Positions 50,862-59,901 of a DNA stretch of 64,000 bases are shown here, in pieces. Location: the NCBI GenBank assembly GCA_024711345.1, contig JANJTA010000012.1, forward strand, positions 124,001-188,000, given 5' to 3'. The stretch's first letter is position 1. Each line of letters starts with the position of its first letter. Below the pieces are notes generated by a model that was not told where the DNA came from, searched no databases, and saw only the letters and a list, made by a program, of their open reading frames with translations. The stretch comes from Rhodanobacter sp. (GTDB lineage Bacteria > Pseudomonadota > Gammaproteobacteria > Xanthomonadales > Rhodanobacteraceae). Both the position numbers and the translations under genes were made by a program.

Positions 50862-51373
50862 AGTCATCCCGCATCAAGTCAGCCACCCTGCCGCTGTTGC
50901 TGGCCGGCCTGCTGCTGGCCGGCAGCGCCCGCGCCACCGATGCCGAACACATCCGCGCCAGCCACGCCTGGATCCGCGTGCTGCCCGGCGCGCTGCCGGC
51001 TGGCGCCTACGTCACGCTGGAGAACGATGGCGACCGCCCAGTCGCGCTGCGCGGCGCCAGCAGCAGCGTGTACGCCGAGGTGATGTTGCACCGAAGCTCG
51101 CGCGAAGGCGGCGTGAGCCGCATGGCGATGGTCGATGCGCTGAACGTGCCCGCGCACGGCAAGGCCGAACTGGCGCCGGCCGGCTACCACCTGATGCTGA
51201 TGCGGGCCAGGGCGCCGGTGAAGGTCGGCGACACGGTGACGCTGACGCTGCAGTTCGGCGACGGCAGCACGCTGGCCACCGACTTCATCGCGCGGCCGGC
51301 CAACGCCATGGACGCGGGCGACGAGCACGCGATGCCGTCGATGGATCACGGCGCGATGCCGCACGGCCACTGA
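50858..51373 (+). CDS. PCu(A)C periplasmic copper chaperone
   Basis: A 171-aa exported protein of the DR1885/PCuAC family. The signal peptide is 1-26. The copper ligands HxnMx21HxM appear as VMLHRSSREGGVSRM and GYHLMLMRA, and a His/Met-rich tail (HAMPSMDHGAMPHGH) adds capacity. It delivers Cu(I) to the oxidase or to Sco. It is coupled to the sco gene, and ctaG lies convergent next door. Confidence 0.95.
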   Translation: MKSSRIKSATLPLLLAGLLLAGSARATDAEHIRASHAWIRVLPGALPAGAYVTLENDGDRPVALRGASSSVYAEVMLHRSSREGGVSRMAMVDALNVPAHGKAELAPAGYHLMLMRARAPVKVGDTVTLTLQFGDGSTLATDFIARPANAMDAGDEHAMPSMDHGAMPHGH

Positions 51374-51390
51374 GCCGCGGACCGCAACCC

Positions 51391-52272
51391 TCAGTCCGGC
51401 GCCGCCGCATCCACCGTCGCTGCGCGGCGCGCGGCAGGCCGCGGCAGCGGCTTGCGCGGCAAGCGGCCGTGGCGCGACAGCCGCAGCCACATGCGCAACG
51501 CCATCAATCCGCCGATGGTTTCCACCAGCGCCGACGGCACCCAGATGATCACGCCGCCGATCAGCTGTCCGGTCAGCACGTTGAAGGTGAACGCGCGGCC
51601 GCAGATCTCGAAGATCGGGTACAGGTCGGTCTTGGAGAAGGTGACGATGGCGCCGGCCACGATCTGCGGAGTCATGGTGATCCCCGGCGACAGCACGCGC
51701 AGCCCGGCGGTCATCCGCCCCGGCGGATGCGGCCGGTGGTCGAGCACCAGCGACCAGTAGGCGAAGCCGCTGACCAGCATGCTCCAGTTCATGAAGCGGT
51801 AGATGCGCCAGTCCAGCATCGCCAGCGTCTGCATGGAAGGGATCAGCCAGATCAGGATGAAGGCGATGAACAGCAGCGTGGCCACGGTCGGGTTGAGCAG
51901 CACGCCGAAGACCAGTCGCCACGGCCATGAACGCTGCAGCGGCCGCAGCAGGCGCAGCCGCCACGCCAGCGGCAGGCCGGCGCGCAGCGCCGTGGCCGGA
52001 TAGGCGGTGACGATCAGCAGCGGCGCGATGTGGTGCAGCAGCAACTGCTGGATGCGATGCATGAAGAACTCATGCTCGGCGTAGTAATCCAGGTAGGTGT
52101 GCAGCGACAGGTAGATGATCGCCATGCCGCACCAGAACGCCAGCCGGCGGCCGAAGCTCACCGACAGCCGGCGGCTGCCGCGCAGGTACAGCACGGCGGC
52201 CGTCACGAAGCACGCGAGCAGCACCCACGAGAACTCCCACGGCACGATCCATTTCAGCAAGGTAGCGGTCAC
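51391..52272 (-). CDS. ctaG: cytochrome c oxidase assembly protein CtaG (caa3 type)
   Basis: A 293-aa membrane protein with seven TM helices of the caa3_CtaG family (Bacillus CtaG), unrelated to the Cox11 type. HTYLDYYAEHEFFMHRIQQLLLHHIAPLLIV and GLRVLSPGITMTPQIVAGAIVTFSKTDLYPIFEICGR hold the conserved His residues thought to bind copper. It forms a copper-insertion cluster with sco and PCu(A)C, although the oxidase subunits are outside the window. Confidence 0.94.
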   Translation of the reverse strand: MTATLLKWIVPWEFSWVLLACFVTAAVLYLRGSRRLSVSFGRRLAFWCGMAIIYLSLHTYLDYYAEHEFFMHRIQQLLLHHIAPLLIVTAYPATALRAGLPLAWRLRLLRPLQRSWPWRLVFGVLLNPTVATLLFIAFILIWLIPSMQTLAMLDWRIYRFMNWSMLVSGFAYWSLVLDHRPHPPGRMTAGLRVLSPGITMTPQIVAGAIVTFSKTDLYPIFEICGRAFTFNVLTGQLIGGVIIWVPSALVETIGGLMALRMWLRLSRHGRLPRKPLPRPAARRAATVDAAAPD

Positions 52273-52383
52273 TGCAACGGCACTTCGGTCGGCTCCGGCG
52301 ATGGCCGGCGACCGCCCAGCATAATGCGGCGCGCCGGAGGAGTCAGCCTCGGGCTTGCGGCAGGTTGCCGCGTCGGTGCCGGC

Positions 52384-54300
52384 TCAGCGCCGCCGCCGGC
52401 TGTAGCGCGTGCGCCGCCAGCCGTACAGCAGGCCCAGCAGCACCACCAGTGCCGGCACCAGCACGATGTTGATGAACTTCAGGCGCAGGCCGAGGGCATC
52501 GATCTCGGCGTTGAGCTGGTGCTGCACGTCGCGCAGTTCCTTGTTGATCGCCAGCTGGCGCTGGCGGAACTGCTCGATCTCGCGGCGCTGTTCGGCGGTG
52601 GCGGTGCTGCCATGGCTGCTCTTGGCCGGCTGCAGCTCGTCCAGCCGGCGGCGGGTGTCGGCCAGTTCCTGTTCCAGTTCGTGTTCCTTCTGCAGGAACT
52701 TCTGGTCGGCCACGTTGCGCAGCGCCTGCACCCGGGTGAACGGCCGCTGCGAGGTGGAGCGGCCGCGGATCGACAGCAGCGCCGAGGAACCGCTTAGGTT
52801 GTCCACCAGGTTGGTGACGAAATCGCCGTTGTTGGCGAACACCCGCATCATGGTCTGGCCGAGGATGGTCTGCGGCTCCACCCACAGCCGGTCGCTGAGC
52901 AGATCGGTGTCGGCGACCAGGATCACCTCGGCATCCGGCGCCGACCGGGCCCGATGGCCCGCCACGCCGGCCCGCTCGGGGAACGCGCTCTCGAAGGTGC
53001 CGCGCAGGCGCGCGGCCAGCACGTAGTGGGCGTTGTCGGGCTTGTAGTCCTGCAGCAGCACGGTGGGGTCGCTGCTGGCGTCCAGCACCCGCTGGGTCGG
53101 CACCACTTCGGCCTCGGCACTGCTCTGCAGCAGCGGCACCAGCCGCGTGCGCGCATCCGCCGCCAGATCGAAGTAGCCGGCGGTGGACACGTTGATCCGC
53201 TGCAGGCTGGCGGTGACCACGTCGTTGCGGTTCAGCTCCTGCGCGCCCAGGTCGAGCATGGCCGGATGGTTGAGGCTGCTGCCGGCCAACTCGATCTGCA
53301 GCGCACGCGCGCGGTCCAGCACCACCTTGTGCGGGTCGTAGCTCACTCCCCAGGCCTTGAACAGCCGCGGCAGGTCCGAGCCGTGGTCGGGGAAGGTGAT
53401 GCTGTCCGGCGCGTACGGCGAGGTGTCGAGCTCCGCGTCGGGGTCGACGAACACCACCAGGTGGCCGCCGCGCAGCACGTACTGGTCGATCGCATACTGC
53501 GCGTCGGGCGGCAGCCGCTTGGGGTGGATCAGCAGCAGTACCTTGATGTCCTCGTCGATGCCGCGCAAGGTCGTCGCATCCAGCGACCGCACGTCGAACA
53601 GCTGGCCCAGCTGCTGCAGCACCGCCCATGGCGGCGTGCCGAGCAGCGGATTGCCCTGCACCGGCAGCGAGCTGATCACCCCGATCGGCGGCTTGCTGGC
53701 CTGGTTCAGCTCGTACAGCAGCCTGGCGATGTCGTATTCCAGGAAGGCCTCGCGGGCCGGATCGAAGAACGCGATCGCCAGCGTCTTCTCCGGCACGCGA
53801 TCGTCCACCGCCTCGTTCTCCAGGCCGCCGGACAGGGCGCTGCCGGCCAGGCCGAAGAACACCCGCTCGCCGTTGCTGCCGCCGTTCGCCGCGGTCAGGC
53901 CGTTGCCCTCGGCGCTGGCCTCGTCGTCGGAGTACGGCACCGGGTCGATGATCTGCAGGCGGATGCGCCCGTGCGAGCGCGCCACCATCTCCTGCAGCAT
54001 CTCGCGCACGCGCTGTTCGTAGCTGCGCAGCTGCGGCAGGTCGCGGGTGGCGTGTTCGGAGAAGTACAGGGTCAGCCGCAGCGGCCGCTGCAGCGTGTCG
54101 ACGATGTGCAGCGTGCCCGGCGTCAGCGTGTACAGCTTGTCGGTGGTGAGGTCGACCCGCGAGGCGTGCAGCCAGCGGCTGCTGGCCACGATCAGCGGCA
54201 CGAACAGCAGCACCAGCAGCGCCAAGGCAGCATATAGCGCGTTGCGCCGGGTCAGTTGCAGCGGCGTGGTGAACAGGCGATGCAGGCGCGAGCGGGGCAT
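52384..54300 (-). CDS. GldG-like ABC auxiliary protein
   Basis: A 638-aa membrane protein. A TM helix at about 21-42 is followed by the ABC_transp_aux (GldG) domain (VDLTTDKLYTLTPGTLHIVDTLQRPLRLTLYFSE, GGHLVVFVDPDAELD). A coiled coil (about 545-600) precedes a C-terminal TM helix near 605-625 and an Arg-rich end. In Bacteroidetes GldG works with GldA/GldF in gliding, but homologues are common in non-gliding bacteria and the transported substrate is unknown. It is the last gene of a leftward ATPase-permease-GldG operon (4-bp gap to the permease). Confidence 0.9.
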   Translation of the reverse strand: MPRSRLHRLFTTPLQLTRRNALYAALALLVLLFVPLIVASSRWLHASRVDLTTDKLYTLTPGTLHIVDTLQRPLRLTLYFSEHATRDLPQLRSYEQRVREMLQEMVARSHGRIRLQIIDPVPYSDDEASAEGNGLTAANGGSNGERVFFGLAGSALSGGLENEAVDDRVPEKTLAIAFFDPAREAFLEYDIARLLYELNQASKPPIGVISSLPVQGNPLLGTPPWAVLQQLGQLFDVRSLDATTLRGIDEDIKVLLLIHPKRLPPDAQYAIDQYVLRGGHLVVFVDPDAELDTSPYAPDSITFPDHGSDLPRLFKAWGVSYDPHKVVLDRARALQIELAGSSLNHPAMLDLGAQELNRNDVVTASLQRINVSTAGYFDLAADARTRLVPLLQSSAEAEVVPTQRVLDASSDPTVLLQDYKPDNAHYVLAARLRGTFESAFPERAGVAGHRARSAPDAEVILVADTDLLSDRLWVEPQTILGQTMMRVFANNGDFVTNLVDNLSGSSALLSIRGRSTSQRPFTRVQALRNVADQKFLQKEHELEQELADTRRRLDELQPAKSSHGSTATAEQRREIEQFRQRQLAINKELRDVQHQLNAEIDALGLRLKFINIVLVPALVVLLGLLYGWRRTRYSRRRR

Positions 54301-54304
54301 GGCG

Positions 54305-55039
54305 TCAACGCGTCCGTTTCAGGTCGAGCAGCAGCACGCCGGCGACCAGCCAGCCGAGCGTGCTGAGCAGGAAATAGACCAGGTCGCGCACATCCAGCAC
54401 GCCGCGCGCGATCGCCTCGAAGTGGCGCAGCATGGACAGGTGCGCCACCGCGTTGATCAGCTTGCGCGGCAGCGTGCCGGAGAAGAAATCCAGCACCTGC
54501 GGCTGGCCGACCAGGATCAGCAGCACGCATACCAGCGCGGTGAGGATGAACGCCACCACCTGGCTGCGGGTCAGCGCAGACAGGCAGGCGCCGATCGCGA
54601 CGAAACTGCCGGCCATCAGCCAGCTGCCCAGATAGCCGGCCAGGATCACGCCGTTGTCCGGCGTGCCGAGATAGTTGACGGTGATCCAGATCGGAAAGGT
54701 CAGCAGCAGGGCCAGCCCGATGAACAGCCATGCGGCGAAGAACTTGCCCAGCATCGCCTGCCACAGCGTCAGCGGCAGGGTCAGCAGCAGTTCCAGCGTG
54801 CCGCCCTTGGCCTCCTCCGCCCACATGCGCATGGTGATCGCCGGCACCAGGATCAGGTACAGCCACGGATGCATGGTGAAGAATGGCTGCAGGTCGGCCT
54901 GGCCGCGTTCGTAGAAATCGCCCGCGTAGAAGGTGAGGATGCCGGCCAGCACCAGGAAGATCACCAGGAACACGTACGCCACCGGCGTCACGAAATAGCT
55001 GCGCAGCTCGCGCCGCAGTACCGCGTTGAGCGGGCTCAC
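54305..55039 (-). CDS. ABC transporter permease (GldF/ABC-2 type)
   Basis: A 244-aa permease with six TM helices, an ABC-2 type domain beginning RRELRSYFVTPVAYVFLVIF. EEAKGGTLELLLTLPLTLWQAMLGKFFAAW (about 74-103) is the cytoplasmic loop that contacts the ATPase. The start is GTG 55039, overlapping the ATPase stop, so translation is coupled. With its neighbours it forms a GldA/F/G-like complex. Confidence 0.92.
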   Translation of the reverse strand: MSPLNAVLRRELRSYFVTPVAYVFLVIFLVLAGILTFYAGDFYERGQADLQPFFTMHPWLYLILVPAITMRMWAEEAKGGTLELLLTLPLTLWQAMLGKFFAAWLFIGLALLLTFPIWITVNYLGTPDNGVILAGYLGSWLMAGSFVAIGACLSALTRSQVVAFILTALVCVLLILVGQPQVLDFFSGTLPRKLINAVAHLSMLRHFEAIARGVLDVRDLVYFLLSTLGWLVAGVLLLDLKRTR

Positions 55040-55977
55040 GCGTGCCCCTCCGCCCCATTGCCGCCGGTGGTGATCTGGCGGAATACCTCGTCCAGCCGGC
55101 CGCGCTCGAGCTGGATCTCCGACACCTCCAGGCCCTGCTCGCGCAGCAGCGTCTCCACCGGCTCCAGCACCCGTGCGCCCGGCTTCGGGAACACCGTGAT
55201 GCGGCCGTCCAGCGGATCGACCTCGATCGCCGCCACCTGCGGCAGGCGGCCCAGCATCTCCTGCGACATGCCGCTGCCCGGCGCGCTGAACGACACTGCG
55301 CCGTGGTAGCGCGAGCGCGCCTCCAGTTCCGCCGGCGTGGCGTCGGCGAGCAGCTTGCCGCGCGCGATGATCACCACCCGGTTGCACAGCGCATGCACTT
55401 CCTCCAGCAGGTGGGTGGAAACCAGGATGGTGCGGTCGCGCGCCATCACGTCGATCAACTGGCGCACCGCGTGCTTCTGGTTCGGGTCGAGGCCGTCGGT
55501 GGGTTCGTCCAGCATCAGCACCGGCGGGTCGTGCAGGATCGCCTGGGCCAGCCCGACACGTCGGCGCAGGCCCTTCGACAGCGTGTCGATGCACAGGCCC
55601 AGCACCTCCTCCAGTTGCAGCTGCTGCACCACCGCGTCGAAGCGGCGGTAAGCGACCTCGCCGCTGAGCCCGCGCATGCGCACGATGAACTGCAGGAACT
55701 CGCGCACAGTCATCTCGCCGTAGCTCGGCGCGCCTTCGGGCAGGTAGCCCAGCGCACGCTTCGCCTTGAGCGGCTCGCGGACCACATCGTGCCCGCACAC
55801 CCGCGCGGTGCCGGAGCTGGGCACCAGGAAGCCGGCGATCATGCGCATCGCGGTGGATTTGCCGGCGCCGTTGGGGCCGAGCAGCCCCAACACCTGGCCC
55901 GGCTCGACGCGGATGCTCAGCGCATCCACTGCGGTCAGGTTGCCATAGCGTCGGGTGAGCTGGTCGGTTTCGATCAT
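55036..55977 (-). CDS. ABC transporter ATP-binding protein (GldA-like)
   Basis: A 313-aa ATPase. Walker A is LLGPNGAGKST (33-43), the signature is LSKGLRRRVGLAQ (a LSKGxRRRV variant of LSGGQ, usual in the GldA/drug-export subfamily), and Walker B is VLMLDEPTDGLDPNQ. The H-loop is STHLLEEV. A C-terminal about 80-residue regulatory domain is typical for the class. It is the first gene of the operon. Confidence 0.94.
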   Translation of the reverse strand: MIETDQLTRRYGNLTAVDALSIRVEPGQVLGLLGPNGAGKSTAMRMIAGFLVPSSGTARVCGHDVVREPLKAKRALGYLPEGAPSYGEMTVREFLQFIVRMRGLSGEVAYRRFDAVVQQLQLEEVLGLCIDTLSKGLRRRVGLAQAILHDPPVLMLDEPTDGLDPNQKHAVRQLIDVMARDRTILVSTHLLEEVHALCNRVVIIARGKLLADATPAELEARSRYHGAVSFSAPGSGMSQEMLGRLPQVAAIEVDPLDGRITVFPKPGARVLEPVETLLREQGLEVSEIQLERGRLDEVFRQITTGGNGAEGHA

Positions 55978-56084
55978 GGCCGGTAGTGGGCTGGGGTGGC
56001 GCGCGCTGGGCGCGGGCGAACCCGCCTGCCGATCGCCGCGGATCGCCCCGCAATGTACCGCAAGACGCCGGCCCGCGGCCCGGA

Positions 56085-56116
56085 AAGAAAAAGGCCCTTC
56101 CGGACGGAAGGGCCTT
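56085..56116 (-). terminator. intrinsic terminator of the SRPBCC gene
   Basis: On the minus strand AAGGCCCTTCC, loop GTCC, GGAAGGGCCTT runs into TTTCTTTCC. It starts 22 bases past the stop at 56139 and separates this gene from the ABC operon. Confidence 0.88.
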
Positions 56117-56138
56117 CGTGCGTCGCGGCGATGCCGGT

Positions 56139-57509
56139 TTACTGGCCTGCGCTGGCCGCTTCGGCCGGCTTGGCGGCGCTGGCGGCCGGCGCCGGCGCGG
56201 AGCCCGCTGCGGCCGGAGCGGTGCCCTCGTCGAGCGTCGGCGGCTGCAGGCCGGCTTCCTGCTCCGGCGTGTGCTCGGGCGCGTCGCTGACCGGCAGGTA
56301 CACGTAGTACTTGGCGTAGGTGGTGATGTTGCCGCCGGCGTCCTTCACTTCCGGCGTGGCGATCACGTCGTAGGGGCGGTTGACCACCTCGTCGTACTTG
56401 TAGCCATGGGTCTGCGCATAGGCCTTGAGCATGTCGCGGGTCTGCGGCACGCCGGCGAAGGTGCCGTTCCACACGCCCTTCAACGCCGCGCCGCCGAAGG
56501 CCAGCGTGGCGCGCACGTTGCCGTCCACCACCAGACGGCCGTAGCGGTCGCGGCTGCCGACAGCGAGGTTGGCTTCCGCCGCGGCGGCAGAGCTGCTGGC
56601 CTCGGCCGGCGCGCCGGCGGCATCCAGCGAGGGCGGCGTCGCGGCAGTCAGCTGCTCGCTCTGGCCGTTGATGGTCAGCGTGCTGGAGTCGATCGGGAAC
56701 GCCACGTCGAAGCTGTAGGTCTGGTCACCGTAGTTGGTGGTGATCAGGATGCGCGAGCCGGTGACGTTCACGCCGAGCTTCTTGGCGGCCGCCTGGATCT
56801 GGGTATTGGCCTTGGCGATGGCGTCTTCCACCGCCTCCATGCCGTCCTTGCGCTGGATCGAGGTGGACACCAGCAGCACCGGGGTCGGCTGGGTCTGTTC
56901 GATGTACGGGATCAGCTGGCTGTAGTCGATGTTCGGCACGCCGGCCAGCACGTTCTGCAGGTTGTTCAGGCTGAACTGGATGAACGAGTCCGGCTCGCCG
57001 TGGATGTACAGGTTGGCGAAGCGGTTGACCAGGTTCCAGCCGTAGGCGACGTCATACGACCAGGTGACCTGGGTCAGCTGGCCGCGGCTGCCCTGGCGTT
57101 CCAGGTCCAGCGTGAAATGCTTGTCCAGGCCGCGCCAGTTGTTGTCGAGGTTCCAGATGACGCTGGCGGACTTGGTGTTGCTGTCGATCTTGTCGAAATC
57201 CGGGGTGGCGCTGGCAATGGTCAGGCCGCCCTTGCCGACCTTCGGGTCGGTGCTGTTCCAGCTGATCTCGGCGCCGGGGCCGTAGGCCTTGCCGGAGAAG
57301 GTGAACTGGATGGCCGGGTCGTACGAGCGCAGCACCGAGTAGTCGGGCAGCCGCCGGAAATTGTTGACCACGTCGTAGACCTGCCGCATGTCCTTGCCGA
57401 CGACCAGCTGGCGTTCCACGTGGCCACTGCCGGGCATCACCACGGCTGCCAGGACACCGATGATCGCCACGATGACCAGGGCAACAAGAAATTCAAAGAC
57501 ACGCATCAT
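56139..57509 (-). CDS. membrane-anchored SRPBCC + GyrI-like protein
   Basis: A 456-aa protein. An N-terminal TM helix (4-26) anchors a polyketide-cyclase/SRPBCC domain (HVERQLVVGKDMRQVYDVVNNFRRLPDYSV, about 30-200). A second region (about 200-415) resembles GyrI/effector-binding domains (PVLLVSTSIQRKDGMEAVEDAIAKANTQIQAAAKKLGV and YAKYYVYLPV). The tail is Ala/Pro/Glu-rich and disordered. The family is common but its ligand is unknown. GGAG precedes the ATG pair at 57509/57506. Confidence 0.85.
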   Translation of the reverse strand: MMRVFEFLVALVIVAIIGVLAAVVMPGSGHVERQLVVGKDMRQVYDVVNNFRRLPDYSVLRSYDPAIQFTFSGKAYGPGAEISWNSTDPKVGKGGLTIASATPDFDKIDSNTKSASVIWNLDNNWRGLDKHFTLDLERQGSRGQLTQVTWSYDVAYGWNLVNRFANLYIHGEPDSFIQFSLNNLQNVLAGVPNIDYSQLIPYIEQTQPTPVLLVSTSIQRKDGMEAVEDAIAKANTQIQAAAKKLGVNVTGSRILITTNYGDQTYSFDVAFPIDSSTLTINGQSEQLTAATPPSLDAAGAPAEASSSAAAAEANLAVGSRDRYGRLVVDGNVRATLAFGGAALKGVWNGTFAGVPQTRDMLKAYAQTHGYKYDEVVNRPYDVIATPEVKDAGGNITTYAKYYVYLPVSDAPEHTPEQEAGLQPPTLDEGTAPAAAGSAPAPAASAAKPAEAASAGQ

Positions 57510-57736
57510 TCCAGAGTTCTCCGAAGCGTCTTTACGCCATGCCTAGCTGTAAGGTTGCCCCAGCCGTCCGCGCGGGCCCGCCCGAGGGTTCACCCGTAGG
57601 CCATGGCAGGGGGGTCGGCAAACGCCGAAGCAACGGATGTTACTTGCTCGCGGGCCGGAACGCTATCGCCTGTCGCATGCCATCCGGAAGGCCAAAAGCG
57701 GGCCCCGGCATGGCCGCCCCATCGGCGCCGGTCGCC

Positions 57737-58378
57737 TCAGACGATGCCCATTTCCAGCGCCTTCAGCACGGCGCGGGTGCGGTCGCGCACGCCGAGCTTG
57801 GACAGGATGTTGGACACGTGGTTCTTCACCGTGCCCTCGGCCACCTTCAGCGAGTTGGCGATCTCCTTGTTGCTGTAGCCGCCGGACAGCAGCCGCAGGA
57901 TCTCGGTCTCGCGCTCGGTCAGCGGGTCGGGCTGCTCCAGGCTGGTGAAGCTGTTCTGCATCCGCGCCACCCCGGCCATCAGCCGCTGGGTGACCATCGG
58001 CGCCACCAGCGAGCCGCCGCCGGCCACGGTGCGCACGGCCTCGACCAGTTGCTCCAGCGAGACGTCCTTCAGCAGGTAGCCGCGCGCGCCGGCCTTGAGT
58101 CCCTGCAGCACCAGCTGGTCGTCGTCGAAGGTGGTCAGGATGATCGTGGGCGGCAGCTCGTTGCGCGCGGACAGCGCCTGCAGCACCTCCAGCCCGCTCA
58201 TGTTCGGCATGCGCAGGTCCAGCAGCACCACGTCCGGCTTGACCCGCGGAATGTCCTGCACCGCCTGGGCGCCGTCGGCGCACTCGGCCACCACGCGGAT
58301 GTCCTCGGCGAGGTCCAGCAGCGAGCGGACCCCCTGGCGCACCAGATTCTGGTCGTCGACGAGACAAACGGAAATCAT
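57737..58378 (-). CDS. NarL/LuxR family response regulator
   Basis: A 213-aa regulator. The receiver domain has D54 (VVLLDLRMPN) as the phosphorylation site, acidic pair D8-D9 and Lys K107 in LLKDVSL. The C-terminal LuxR HTH is LTERETEILRLLSGGYSNKEIANSLKVAEGTVKNHVSNILSKLGV. The start 58378 has GAGGA upstream. Its partner is the DesK-like kinase just upstream on the same strand. Targets are not known; an inverted repeat 59793-59817 ahead of the kinase is a candidate binding site. Confidence 0.95.
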   Translation of the reverse strand: MISVCLVDDQNLVRQGVRSLLDLAEDIRVVAECADGAQAVQDIPRVKPDVVLLDLRMPNMSGLEVLQALSARNELPPTIILTTFDDDQLVLQGLKAGARGYLLKDVSLEQLVEAVRTVAGGGSLVAPMVTQRLMAGVARMQNSFTSLEQPDPLTERETEILRLLSGGYSNKEIANSLKVAEGTVKNHVSNILSKLGVRDRTRAVLKALEMGIV

Positions 58379-58485
58379 CGCGGATCCTCGGGCAGACATG
58401 ACTTAAGGATAGTGATGTTGACAGCCACCGCGCCGGACCGCTGCCGACACCGGCGCATTTTGGCACGCCGCGTGGGCTGCCAAGA

Positions 58486-59709
58486 TTACGACACATTCAG
58501 CGCCGGCGGCTCAAGCCGGGTCGGCGCGTGCGCCAGTGCGATGTGCTCACCCAGCGGCAGCCGCACGGTCAGCGCAAAACCCTGGCTGAGGGCGGTGTCC
58601 AGCACCACGCTGCCGCCGAATTCGGCCAGCCGCTCGCGCATGCCGGACAGGCCGTTGCCGGGCTCCACGTTCTCCGCGCCGCGGCCGTCGTCGCGCGCAT
58701 GCAGGCCGAGCAGGTTTTCCCCCGCGTAGGCGAAGTTCAGCCACAGGTTGCGCGCGCCGGCGTGCTTGGCGGTATTGGTGATGATTTCCTGCGCGCAGCG
58801 CAGCAGCACCTGCGCGCGGCGCGGGTCCTCCACGCTGAAGCGCGGCGGCATGATCACGTGCACGTTCAGCCCGGGCACGCCCTCGGTGAGGCTGCGCAGC
58901 GCCTGGGTCAGGTCGATCGCGTCGTCCTGGCGCAGCTCGCTGACCACCTCGCGCACGTCGGCCAGCAGCAGCTTGGCGGTACCCTGCGCCTTGCGCACAT
59001 GCGCCCCGGCCGCCTCGTTGCTGAGGTGGCTGGCTACCTCGAGGTTCAGGCTCAGCGCAGTCAGGTGGTGGCCGATCAGGTCATGCAGGTCGCGCGCGAT
59101 GCGCATGCGCTCGGCGATCCGGCTGGACTCGGCCAGCAGCGCACGGGTGGCGCGCAACTCGGAGTTCAGCCGGCGCTGCACCTCGCGCTGCTCGGCCTGC
59201 TGGCTGGCCACGGTCGAGGTGATGAACACCAGCACGGAGATGCCCAGGTAGATGCTGGCCTGGATGAAGCCCACGGCGATGCTGTGGTCGTATTCGGGAA
59301 AGGTGGCGAACACCGCCACCAGACTCAGGTGCTGCAGCACCAGCCAGGACGCGGCGAGCCAGAACGGCAGCAGCCACGGCAGCACCAGCGAGGCCACCAC
59401 CATCAGCATCGCCGACAGGCCGCTGTGGCTGTACCAGCCCACTGCGACGGCCGCCGCCGTCATCAGGGTCAGTCCCAGCAATTTCAGCCCCGGATAGCGG
59501 CGCGAACCGAGGTTGCTGGTCAGCAGCCAGTACATCAGCCCGAAGATCAGGTAGCACAGCGTCCACAGCAGCAACGAGAAGTTCGGGCGATGCAGCTGGT
59601 CGAGCCTTTCGGTGGCCCAGCTGGTAACCAGCGGCGTGCCCGCCGACAGGTAGGTGAAGAAACCCGCATAGCGGAGCAGGCGGATATGGTTGATGAATGG
59701 CCAGCGCAT
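58486..59709 (-). CDS. DesK/NarX-type sensor histidine kinase
   Basis: A 407-aa kinase with about six TM helices (about 13-170) and no large periplasmic domain. A HisKA_3 phosphoacceptor has H209 in RIARDLHDLIGHHLTALSL, and a HATPase_c domain has the N box EIITNTAKHAG and the G boxes DDGRGAENVEPGNGLSGMRERL. The membrane-embedded sensor resembles DesK, which senses membrane thickness; the stimulus here is inferred only. It is upstream of its regulator by 107 bp with no terminator. Confidence 0.93.
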   Translation of the reverse strand: MRWPFINHIRLLRYAGFFTYLSAGTPLVTSWATERLDQLHRPNFSLLLWTLCYLIFGLMYWLLTSNLGSRRYPGLKLLGLTLMTAAAVAVGWYSHSGLSAMLMVVASLVLPWLLPFWLAASWLVLQHLSLVAVFATFPEYDHSIAVGFIQASIYLGISVLVFITSTVASQQAEQREVQRRLNSELRATRALLAESSRIAERMRIARDLHDLIGHHLTALSLNLEVASHLSNEAAGAHVRKAQGTAKLLLADVREVVSELRQDDAIDLTQALRSLTEGVPGLNVHVIMPPRFSVEDPRRAQVLLRCAQEIITNTAKHAGARNLWLNFAYAGENLLGLHARDDGRGAENVEPGNGLSGMRERLAEFGGSVVLDTALSQGFALTVRLPLGEHIALAHAPTRLEPPALNVS

Positions 59710-59792
59710 GGGCGCATCATTGGCCGTGGCGGGGCTTCGCGCAATGCGCGGGAAGTCATGCCGCGCTCGGCATTGCCGGCTTTACGAAGCTT

Positions 59793-59817
59793 TTACATCT
59801 GCCCTTGCGAGATGTAA
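59793..59817. promoter_or_regulatory. inverted repeat TTACATCT-N9-AGATGTAA upstream of GNAT-minCDE
   Basis: Two perfect 8-base arms separated by nine bases lie between the divergent kinase gene and the GNAT gene. If CATAAT at 59835-59840 is the -10 (start near 59847), the dyad centre is about -42, the normal place for an activator next to the -35. It is a candidate site for the linked NarL-type regulator. No other copy was found by eye. Confidence 0.5.
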
Positions 59818-59901
59818 GGCTCCCGGCCGCATGTCATAATGGGTCATTGCGTGAGGCTGTGGCCCGACCTCGCGCCCGAATCCACCATTGCGGAGCAACG
59901 A

